Assembly: GCF_900564145.1 (NCBI RefSeq)
Contig: NZ_UOOB01000001.1
Location: 3,412,754-3,476,753, forward strand
Direction: 5' to 3'
Source of the DNA: Comamonas sp. lk
GTDB lineage: Bacteria > Pseudomonadota > Gammaproteobacteria > Burkholderiales > Burkholderiaceae_C
DNA length: 64,000 nt
Each line of letters begins with the position of its first letter. The stretch's first letter is position 1. The position numbers and the translations under genes were made by a program. Of the stretch, positions 33,449-40,827 are shown one piece after another. The notes under the pieces are model-generated. The model was given only the letters and a program-made list of their open reading frames with translations, had not been told where the DNA came from and did no database searches.

Positions 33449-36004
33449 TCAGGCCCTGGCAGCAAAAACATCAAAATCAGGAGCATCTTGCGCTGCGTCC
33501 ACAAGCGCCTGCGGCAGATTCAGCCCCAGCAATTGGCCCAACACGGGCAGAGCCAGCAAGGCACGCTGCTCATCCCAGGGCGGCGGCTCACCGGCCGCCC
33601 CCGCAGGCCGCAGCGCCACCACGGCCGCGCCACCGCCTACGGGCGTGCGCTTGGCCTTGTCACCCAGGCTTTGGCGGTCGTGCTTGCTGAAGTTGGCAAA
33701 GCTGCGGCGCACCAGGGGCAGGATTTGCGCAAACTGCAGCTCGCCCAGATCGCTGAGCCAGGCATCGATAGCGCCCCAGATGGCTTCGTCGTGCAGCAGC
33801 ACCAGGGCCTGCTGGTTGAGGAAACCGTCCAGCCAGGCCGCCACATCCATGGGAGCAGCACCCAGCGAAAGATTGCGGTTGAACTGCTGCACCACCTCGG
33901 CACTTTCCAGCAAATGCTCGTCCAGCAGCAAGCGGCAGGCCATACCGCGCAGCAAGGCAGCGGCCGCATCGCCCATGGCCAGGCTTTTGAGGGCAGCACG
34001 CCAGGCCTGGCGCGTCTCGTCGGCATCGGCCCCGCCTTCACCACCGCGCAGGCGCAGCGCATCGTGGGCGGCCAGCACCTTGGTCTTCATGGCTGCGGCG
34101 GCATCCTCGTCCATGGCCATGCAGGCCACAGGCAGGCCGATGGCCGCGCGCAGTACCAGCGAATCAATCACCGTGGCCAGCAGCGCGGTATCAGTCTGGC
34201 GCACGCTGCCGTAGCGGTACACATTGGCCAGCGGTGGCAAGGCCTGCAGCAGCTGGGCCACATCGTCGGTGGTCGCCGCGCGCTCAGCCAGGGTTTCAAT
34301 CAGGGCCTGCACCAAGACCGGTAAATTGGCCAGCAGCGCATCGTCGATGGCCTGGGCAATTTCGGGCAAATCCGTCTCGGGCGTGAGGCTGGCGCGCAGC
34401 TTGGTCGTGGCGGCCTGGGCCACGGTGGCTCCGTGCACGCTGGCTTCGATGATGCGCACCGCCAGCTCGGGCTCCCACTGCAGTTGCCAGCTTTCGCGGA
34501 AGGTGCCGCGGTTGCGCTGCGCATCCTGGCTGGGCACGCCCCAGTCAATGCCCAGCAGGCGCAGCCGGTGCAGAAAGTGGCTGCGTGCCAGATCAATGTC
34601 CTTGCGCAAATCCAGGGCCAGCAATTTGCTGGCCGCCTCGGGCTTCATGCGCAAGGATTTTTGCTGCTGCTCGATATCGCGCTGCAGCGGCACCTGGGGC
34701 ACATCGGCGGGCACGCTGCCCAGCACGTCGCCCACGATCAGCTCACGCTCAATCAGCCTGAGCGGCGCGCTCTCGCCCATGCAGATGACGGTGGCAATGG
34801 CTTCGTTGAGTTCCACCAGCCCCGGCGTGGGCTGACCACGCAAGGCGGCCAGCCCCTCGGCCAGGCGCGTGGCCTCAATGATGTGGGCGCTGGAGCAATC
34901 GAGATCCTTGGAACGCAGCAGATGCGCCACGCGCGTCAGCCAGCCCGCCGTGCGCAGCGTGGCGGCCGACACTATGGTTTTAGTAGCTTGCTGCGCAATA
35001 CCATCCTGGGCTGGTGCCTGATTTTTCTCAAAACACTGCCAGAGATGCTCATACCAGCCCGGCGAGGTGACGCCCGCACCATAGCCGCTGCTGCTGGCCA
35101 GATTGCGATAGGTCCACGGCGCCCAGGTGGCTTGCACCTTGGCCTTGGGCAAGCCCTTGAGCACAGCCGCATCGGCCTTGGCCGTGACGTTTTGCTGCAG
35201 CGCCGGCACATGCCAGGCCCCGCAGACCACGGCAATACGCTGGTAGCCGGCCTTGAGCGCTTCGCGCATGCACTGGCGCATCCAGGCTTCGCGCAGCGCT
35301 TCCCGCCGGGCGTAGTCTTCGCCGCGCCAATGCTGCTCGTCCTTGTCGACTTCAGCACGAACGGCCGTCATGGCTTCGTTGATGCCCTCGAACAGCGCCT
35401 CGCTGTCGCCGCGCTCCTCCACCATGCGGTTCCACCAGCTTTCGCCATCTTCAAAGCCGGCGGCCAGCGCCAGCCAGTCCAGCGGATCGCCGGGCATGGG
35501 GTTGGCCGGTTCCTGCGCTGGCTCAGCTTCTGGCGCATCATCGACCACGGCAATGGCATCGCCGGCCGCAGCTTCCGCCTCCTCTGCGGCTTCTGGTTCT
35601 TCCAAAGCTTCAGGCGCACCGTCCTCCTGCTCTGCCAGGGCCTGCTTCAAAGCCGCGCGCCGCGACGCCTCCAAGGCCATGGCATGGGTCTGGGGCAGGT
35701 CAAAAAACCGCACCGGCACCTGGTTGCGCCCCGCCCACTGCAGCGCCTGCCACTCGGGCGAAAACTCGGCAAACGGATAGAAAGCCGCATGGCTGGGCTC
35801 GTCCTGCATATAGACCAGCATGGCCACGGGCGGCCGCAGATCGGGGCTTTGCAGCATGGGCAGCAGGGCTTCGCCCTCGGGCGGGCCCTCGACCAGAATG
35901 CAGTCGGGCTGCAAAGCGCCCAGCGCCTGCAGCAAGCTGCGCGCGCAGCCCGGCCCGTGGTGGCGTATGCCAAAAAAATGAATCGAATCAGCGGAAGTGG
36001 CCAT
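33449..36004 (-). CDS. DUF5682 family protein (GxxH motifs reminiscent of TraB/TIKI)
   Basis: The product has 851 residues. The N-terminus reads FFGIRHHGPGCARSL (GxxH at 12-15), then CILVEGPPEGEALL (Glu 39), and later VVCGAWHVPAL (GxxH at 262-265). Two GxxH motifs with an early glutamate recall the TraB/TIKI/EreA/ChaN-type superfamily, so a metal-dependent hydrolase is a possible activity (inference). Residues about 130-175 are an acidic low-complexity insert. The C-terminal 500 residues are helical. Residues about 335-345 are encoded by a short repeat insertion. It follows the MoxR gene after a 171-bp structured gap. Confidence 0.8.
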   Translation of the reverse strand: MATSADSIHFFGIRHHGPGCARSLLQALGALQPDCILVEGPPEGEALLPMLQSPDLRPPVAMLVYMQDEPSHAAFYPFAEFSPEWQALQWAGRNQVPVRFFDLPQTHAMALEASRRAALKQALAEQEDGAPEALEEPEAAEEAEAAAGDAIAVVDDAPEAEPAQEPANPMPGDPLDWLALAAGFEDGESWWNRMVEERGDSEALFEGINEAMTAVRAEVDKDEQHWRGEDYARREALREAWMRQCMREALKAGYQRIAVVCGAWHVPALQQNVTAKADAAVLKGLPKAKVQATWAPWTYRNLASSSGYGAGVTSPGWYEHLWQCFEKNQAPAQDGIAQQATKTIVSAATLRTAGWLTRVAHLLRSKDLDCSSAHIIEATRLAEGLAALRGQPTPGLVELNEAIATVICMGESAPLRLIERELIVGDVLGSVPADVPQVPLQRDIEQQQKSLRMKPEAASKLLALDLRKDIDLARSHFLHRLRLLGIDWGVPSQDAQRNRGTFRESWQLQWEPELAVRIIEASVHGATVAQAATTKLRASLTPETDLPEIAQAIDDALLANLPVLVQALIETLAERAATTDDVAQLLQALPPLANVYRYGSVRQTDTALLATVIDSLVLRAAIGLPVACMAMDEDAAAAMKTKVLAAHDALRLRGGEGGADADETRQAWRAALKSLAMGDAAAALLRGMACRLLLDEHLLESAEVVQQFNRNLSLGAAPMDVAAWLDGFLNQQALVLLHDEAIWGAIDAWLSDLGELQFAQILPLVRRSFANFSKHDRQSLGDKAKRTPVGGGAAVVALRPAGAAGEPPPWDEQRALLALPVLGQLLGLNLPQALVDAAQDAPDFDVFAARA
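34972..35000 (-). repeat. Short repeat (copy H) inside the DUF5682 coding region
   Basis: The reverse complement reads TGCGCAGCAAGCTACTAAAA then CCATAG, closely matching intergenic copies A2 and F. It is in frame and encodes IAQQATKTIV. Confidence 0.5.
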
Positions 36005-36028
36005 GGGCTAGGTCAATCAGAAATTCTT

Positions 36029-36172
36029 GGTGAACGGCTGCGTTCCAGGCGGTTGGCACAGCCCAGCGAATCAAAGATTCGCGTTTGAGACGAGGCGTCT
36101 TTGTCGAAGACAGTAGCAGCGCTACGGCGAGACAAAGCAACGAAGTATCAAGGGCTGTGGCAGCCGCTCGCC
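36029..36172. repeat. Nested multi-stem fold-back element between the MoxR and DUF5682 genes
   Basis: Paired arms from outside to inside: GGTGAACGGCTGC (36029-36041) with GCAGCCGCTCGCC (36160-36172); GGCACAGCCC (36055-36064) with GGGCTGTGGC (36152-36161); GCGAATC-AAA-GATTCGC (36066-36082); CTTTGTC with GACAAAG (36099-36137); GTAGC-AGC-GCTAC (36113-36125). Together they would fold into a branched RNA of about 144 nt that fills the whole gap. No coding character. Confidence 0.7.
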
Positions 36173-36175
36173 AAA

Positions 36176-37258
36176 TCAGAGCTGCTCTCTGCAAGCGCGG
36201 TACAGATCCTTCCATTCCGCCCGTTCTTTCACCACGGTCTCCAGATATTCCTTCCAGACCACCGTGTCCTGCACCGGGTCCTTGATCACCGCACCCAGCA
36301 GGCCCGATGCCACATCGCCGGCGCGCAGCACGCCGTCGCCAAAGTGGCCGGCCAGTGCCATGCCGCTGTTGATCACCGAAATCGCTTCGGCCGTCGACAA
36401 GGTGGAACTGGGCGACTTCACGCGTACCGTCTTGCCGTCCTCGGTCTGGCCGTTGCGCAGCTCGCGGAAGATCTGCACCACGCGGCGCACCTCTTGCAGC
36501 GCGGGCGGCTCGGCCGGCAGGGCCAGCGCCCGCCCTTGTTCGGCCACGCGCTTGGTGACGATCTGCACCTCTTCCTCCTGCGAGGCGGGCACGGGCAGGA
36601 TGACGGTGTTGAAGCGACGCTTCAAGGCACTGGACAACTCGTTGACGCCCTTGTCGCGGTTATTGGCCGTGGCAATCACCGAGAAACCCTGCACGGCCTG
36701 GAATTCGCTGGACAGCTCGGGCACGGGCAGCGTTTTTTCAGACAGCACGGTGATCAGTGTGTCCTGCACATCGGCAGGAATACGGGTCAGCTCTTCGATG
36801 CGGGCGATCTTGCCCAGCTTCATGGCATGTACCAGAGGGCTGGGAATCAGTGCCTTCTCGGACGGGCCGTGGGCCAGCAGCTGGGCGTAATTCCAGCCAT
36901 AGCGCAGCTGCTCTTCGCTGGTGCCGGCGGTGCCCTGGATCAGCATGGTCGAATCGCCGCTGACGGCGGCCGACAAATGCTCGGACACCCAGGATTTGGC
37001 CGTGCCCGGCACGCCGTACAGCAGCAGGGCGCGGTCGGTGGCCAGAGTGGAGACGGCAATCTCCATCAGACGCGGGCTGCCGATATATTTGGCGCTGACC
37101 TCAAAACCGTTGCTGAGCTTGCCGCCCATCAAATACTGCAACACCGCCCAGGGCGAGAGCTTCCAGTTGGGCGGGCGCGGACGGTCATCCACTTTCTGCA
37201 AGGCATCCAGTTCCTCGGCAAATTGCTGTTCGGCGTGCTGACGTAGTACTTGGCTCAT
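36176..37258 (-). CDS. MoxR-type AAA+ ATPase
   Basis: The product has 360 residues from the ATG at 37258. Walker A is LLYGVPGTAKSW (about residues 80-92); the Walker B position reads IARIEELTRIP, with Glu-Glu in place of the usual Asp-Glu; sensor 1 is VIATANNRD and an arginine finger lies in SSALKRRFN. MoxR ATPases work with vWA proteins to mature or remodel partner proteins. It is the third gene of the operon, 34 bp after the DUF5691 gene. The frame is open 26 codons upstream, but GGAAG before 37258 and family length favour this start. Confidence 0.9.
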   Translation of the reverse strand: MSQVLRQHAEQQFAEELDALQKVDDRPRPPNWKLSPWAVLQYLMGGKLSNGFEVSAKYIGSPRLMEIAVSTLATDRALLLYGVPGTAKSWVSEHLSAAVSGDSTMLIQGTAGTSEEQLRYGWNYAQLLAHGPSEKALIPSPLVHAMKLGKIARIEELTRIPADVQDTLITVLSEKTLPVPELSSEFQAVQGFSVIATANNRDKGVNELSSALKRRFNTVILPVPASQEEEVQIVTKRVAEQGRALALPAEPPALQEVRRVVQIFRELRNGQTEDGKTVRVKSPSSTLSTAEAISVINSGMALAGHFGDGVLRAGDVASGLLGAVIKDPVQDTVVWKEYLETVVKERAEWKDLYRACREQL

Positions 37259-37292
37259 GGTGTGCTTCCGGTTTGAATTCAGAAATAAGGGA

Positions 37293-39068
37293 TCAGCTGC
37301 GCAGCTCGGCATGCAAGGCCAGGCGCAGATCGACAATGCGGTTCAGCCGCGCCAGCACCTGCTCGTCATCCCAGGGGCGCAGACGGGCGCGATCGAGCTT
37401 GGCTTGCTGCTCTGGCGTCAGGGTGCTGCCGGCTGCATCAATGGCTGCGGCCTCTGGCTCCACGGCATCGGTCTTGGAGACCAGCTTGCGCCAAAGCTGG
37501 GTCAGCCTTGGGATGACAGCGGCTTCGGAGGCCAAAGCGGCTTCGGATTGCGCTTCTACCGGCGGCTCAGCAGCGGGCTCAGGCAGACGCCACAGGCGCA
37601 CAAAACGCGGCAACACGGCCGCATGCAGTCTGCGGGCGCAAGCCAGCACCGCCTGATCGGCCTGCCAGCTATGCCAGCTGCCCGTGACCTGCTTGCCGCC
37701 CAGCGCCTTGTCCAGCTCGTCCATCAGGCGCTCGGACATGGACAGTGAAAACTCACCCACCACCGGCATGCCGTTTTCAACGGTGTTGATTCGCTCGACC
37801 AGCGTGCCCTTGGCCTGCTGCAGCTGCCGCAGCCAATGCGCCTCGCGCTGCTGCGGGTCAAGCTGATCCAGCAAGGCGGGCAACAAAGACTCGGCTCTGG
37901 CATCGCGGTCCATGGTCTGCAACAGATCGATCCAGCGCACATCATGCTGACTACGCAAGGCCGCCAGCCAGCCCTGGCGCAGCGCCGTCTTCCAGTCGCT
38001 GCGGCGGCTCCATTCCCATAGCTGCTCAGGCGTCATGCCCAGTTGCTGCAGCCAGAAGTCCAGCGGCGCCAGCTCCACCATCTGCTGCAGCCACCAGGCT
38101 TTCACACCTTTGATATAGGCCGGTGGCTGCAGCGCAATGCCGTCGCGCTCCCATTCCTTGAGGCCTTCCTCGGGCGGCTCGATCTGCCACTGCCCCTTGG
38201 CATCCTGGCTGAGCATGGACTGCAGCCAGGCGCTGATGCGCTGGCTGTGCGCGCTTTGCGGCAGGCTCGACAGCAGCCGTGCCGCCGTCTCGCGCACTTC
38301 CTTGCTGCGGTCGGCCAGCAGTTTTTCCAACAGCGGCTCGTCCGCCATGGTCAAGCCGGTCTCCAGCGCCTGCACCATGGGCAGGCGCTCCTTGGCATTG
38401 AGCTCCTTCAAACTGGCTTCCAGCCGCTGGCGCGCCTTGGCCGGATCGCTCTCGCGCTCGGCAGTCAGCAAATCCACACGCTGGTTGATGGAGCCTTCCT
38501 GCCAGATCAGCTCCGGATCGGCGGTTTCCTGTACCCCGCTGGCAAAACCCCATTGCGCATTGATGCCGGCCAGCCAGCGGCCGCGCTCACCCAGCACCGG
38601 CGTGAGCCACTGGCGCATGTCTATGGATTGGCGGCCCTGCTCCAAAGCGGCCACCAGCAAGCCATGCGGCAAACGCTGACCGGCCTGATCCAGGGCATGG
38701 AACATGGGAGCCAGCAAATCCTGCGGGCCATCGTGAAGCACCTCGCCCATCAGCTGTTGCAAGCGTGGACTGGTGGGCGCGGCGCGCGATTCCGCGGGAG
38801 CGGCGCTCAGCACGGGCAAGACCGCAGCAGCCCTGGCCTGCAGGCCGGGAACCCAGCCTGCGCGCTCCATGACCGCAGCCACGGCACTGGCGCGCAAGAC
38901 TTGCTCGGCCGTGGAATTCGCGGGAGCCACCAGGGCCGACTGCAGCAGCTGCTGCGAGACAGGCGCCGAGGCATCGACCGCCGAAGTGAAGACCGCCGGC
39001 ACAGCCAAGCGCTGTGCGCCCACCATGGCCGATTGCTGCAACGCAGCCCAGATTTGTGCATGGCTCAT
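37293..39068 (-). CDS. DUF5691 family protein (helical-repeat type)
   Basis: The product has 591 residues. Its ATG overlaps the SWIM gene stop (ATGA at 39068-39065). The sequence is almost wholly helical and Leu/Ala-rich, with HEAT-like stretches such as EVRETAARLLSSLP and LLEKLLADRSKEV. Conserved-looking landmarks are ERGRWLAGINAQW, REDLLTAERE-like DLLTAERESDP, and WHSWQADQAVLACA near the C-terminus. I recognise it as the DUF5691 protein that regularly neighbours SWIM, MoxR and vWA genes. No enzymatic motif is visible; a scaffold or substrate-binding role is a guess. Confidence 0.78.
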   Translation of the reverse strand: MSHAQIWAALQQSAMVGAQRLAVPAVFTSAVDASAPVSQQLLQSALVAPANSTAEQVLRASAVAAVMERAGWVPGLQARAAAVLPVLSAAPAESRAAPTSPRLQQLMGEVLHDGPQDLLAPMFHALDQAGQRLPHGLLVAALEQGRQSIDMRQWLTPVLGERGRWLAGINAQWGFASGVQETADPELIWQEGSINQRVDLLTAERESDPAKARQRLEASLKELNAKERLPMVQALETGLTMADEPLLEKLLADRSKEVRETAARLLSSLPQSAHSQRISAWLQSMLSQDAKGQWQIEPPEEGLKEWERDGIALQPPAYIKGVKAWWLQQMVELAPLDFWLQQLGMTPEQLWEWSRRSDWKTALRQGWLAALRSQHDVRWIDLLQTMDRDARAESLLPALLDQLDPQQREAHWLRQLQQAKGTLVERINTVENGMPVVGEFSLSMSERLMDELDKALGGKQVTGSWHSWQADQAVLACARRLHAAVLPRFVRLWRLPEPAAEPPVEAQSEAALASEAAVIPRLTQLWRKLVSKTDAVEPEAAAIDAAGSTLTPEQQAKLDRARLRPWDDEQVLARLNRIVDLRLALHAELRS

Positions 39069-40498
39069 GCGGCCTCTCCCTGGTTTTGCCAGACGCATTG
39101 CAGATCGGCCGCGTTCGCGGCAGGGGCCTCTTGCCAGGCACTGAGCAAGCGCCAGCGCCCTTCCTCCCATTCGCCAAAAAACTGCAGCGGCTCACCGCCT
39201 GTCAGCGCCAGCAGGCGCCAGGCCTCGTCGTCGGCAATCGCCACGGGCACCGGTGCCCAGGCCTGATTTCCCTCTTCTTGCGTGCTGCTCTCGCGCGGCC
39301 AGGCCAGCTGCCACTGGCCGTCCACCGGCAGCAAACGTGAGTTGGCGCACCACAGCGGCTGCACCGCCTGCAAAGGATTGGCTGCCACGCGCTGGGCCAG
39401 CCGCATCAAAGGCTGGGCCGCCACTGCGGCGCTCAAAGGCAAGCCGTCCTGCTCCACCAAGGTCGCCGCATTGCTGCCGGCCAGCAGCGCACGCTGCGCC
39501 GCCTGGCCCGGATAGAAATGCAGGCCGCAGCGGTAGCTGCGCCCTGCCAGCCAGGCCGTCTCGAAGCCGCGCCCGCCTTGCGCATAGTCCAGCACCAGCG
39601 CCATGCGCCCGGTTTGCAGACCCTGCAGCCACACGCGCCGCTCCATCAAGCGGCCTTCGCGCTCCATCAGGCGCAAGCCCACCACCAGCCATTCATCGGC
39701 TACCGCCTGGCCTTGCGCCAGCACCTCGGTCTTGTCCACAGGCCAGCCCAAAGCAGCCATGACATCGGCTTTCACCTCGGCCGTCAGGGATTCGCGGCGC
39801 TGCACGGCATCGACCAGCAACTGCCAATGCGCCAGCTGCACCAACACATCTCTAGGCCAGCCGGGGTGACTATCCACCAGTTGCCAAGCCTCCTTGATAC
39901 GGGTCGACATGGCCGGCACCTGGGCATCCACCATGCGGGCGGCCATATTGCTCCACTGGGCCCTGGCTTGAGCGTCGCCTGCCAGATTGGCCAGACCGCT
40001 ACTGACCATGTCCTGCATCCACAGCGACAGCTCCTGCATGCCTGCCGCCATCTTGTCCCAGCGCTTGTCTTCCCGCTTGGCCTGCTGCTTGGCCGCGACT
40101 TCGGGGTCCGGCGGCGGCGCGGCAGCAATGGCGGCCGCCTTGGCCTCTTTTTTCTCCGCCTTGTCCTGGCGTCCGCCCAGCCAGTTGCTGACCCACTCGG
40201 GCTGCGCTGCGCCGCCCTCTGGCACTTGACCGGCAGCACGCAGCAGCATCAGCGCCAGTCCATGCTTGCAGGGAAATTTGCGGCTGGGGCAGGAGCATTT
40301 GAAGGCCGGCCCGCTCAGATCGACCTGGGTTTGATACGGCTTGCTGCCGCTGCCCTGGCATTCGCCCCAGACCGCGACTTCATCGCTGCCGACGCTAGGC
40401 CATTTGCTGATGGATTGCAGCCCCTTGGCTGCCTTGGACGAAGCAGCATCGGGCGACATGGCCAGAACCTCTGCTTCCGTTGCTAGTACACGCGACAC
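39065..40498 (-). CDS. SWIM zinc-finger protein
   Basis: The product has 477 residues and a GTG start at 40498 with GGAGG 5 nt upstream; no in-frame ATG is as well placed. The SWIM motif CxCxnCxH is FKCSCPSRKFPCKHGLAL (about residues 68-85). A charged linker (KAEKKEAKAAAIAAAPPPDP) and a long domain follow. SWIM fingers bind DNA or proteins. It is the first gene of the five-gene operon and is translationally coupled to the DUF5691 gene. Transcription should start within the 329-bp gap upstream, where a short repeat lies just before the start. Confidence 0.85.
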   Translation of the reverse strand: MSRVLATEAEVLAMSPDAASSKAAKGLQSISKWPSVGSDEVAVWGECQGSGSKPYQTQVDLSGPAFKCSCPSRKFPCKHGLALMLLRAAGQVPEGGAAQPEWVSNWLGGRQDKAEKKEAKAAAIAAAPPPDPEVAAKQQAKREDKRWDKMAAGMQELSLWMQDMVSSGLANLAGDAQARAQWSNMAARMVDAQVPAMSTRIKEAWQLVDSHPGWPRDVLVQLAHWQLLVDAVQRRESLTAEVKADVMAALGWPVDKTEVLAQGQAVADEWLVVGLRLMEREGRLMERRVWLQGLQTGRMALVLDYAQGGRGFETAWLAGRSYRCGLHFYPGQAAQRALLAGSNAATLVEQDGLPLSAAVAAQPLMRLAQRVAANPLQAVQPLWCANSRLLPVDGQWQLAWPRESSTQEEGNQAWAPVPVAIADDEAWRLLALTGGEPLQFFGEWEEGRWRLLSAWQEAPAANAADLQCVWQNQGEAA

Positions 40499-40530
40499 CC
40501 ATGCCTCCCGTCCGAAACCGTTGCTGCATT

Positions 40531-40557
40531 TATTTTGATAGCTGGATGCGCTTATAC
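40531..40557 (-). repeat. Short intergenic repeat (copy D) in the SWIM operon leader
   Basis: The reverse complement reads ATAAGCGC-N4-AGCTATCAAAATA. It is close to the copy inside purL. Confidence 0.6.
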
Positions 40558-40725
40558 ACCATGGGCTTGAGGCAGTTTTCTCTCAAAAATCCATGATTGC
40601 GCTTGTGTTTCCAGCCCGCTGGCGAACCCCGCCATGGATGGCCAATGACGGGCTGCTTTGCGACCTTCACCAGCCTATCATCTGGATGCGGCACGCAGAC
40701 GAAAAAATACCAGAATCCCGGGCAT

Positions 40726-40757
40726 GAAAAAAGCCGGTTGACTTGCGTCAACCGGCT
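40726..40757 (-). terminator. Intrinsic terminator of purL
   Basis: AGCCGGTTGAC, loop GCAA on the minus strand, GTCAACCGGCT, then TTTTTTC. The 11-bp stem is perfect. Confidence 0.85.
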
Positions 40758-40827
40758 TTGGGCTGCTATTGAAAGTTTTTAACTTTTCAAGGCCGCTGAA
40801 ACATCAGGTCGGCCCTGGGCCCAGCCC

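Larger units (their letters stand above)
40499..40827. other. 329-bp intergenic region between the SWIM operon and purL
   Basis: Both flanking genes are on the minus strand. It holds the purL terminator (40726-40757) and short repeat copy D (40531-40557), the latter about 35 bp upstream of the SWIM start. The SWIM operon promoter must lie here; I could not pick a convincing -35/-10 pair. Confidence 0.55.

Noticed and set aside
36085..36285. Small plus-strand ORFs across the fold-back element between MoxR and DUF5682
   Set aside because: They overlap the inverted-repeat arms and the MoxR coding end; no start signal or family resemblance.
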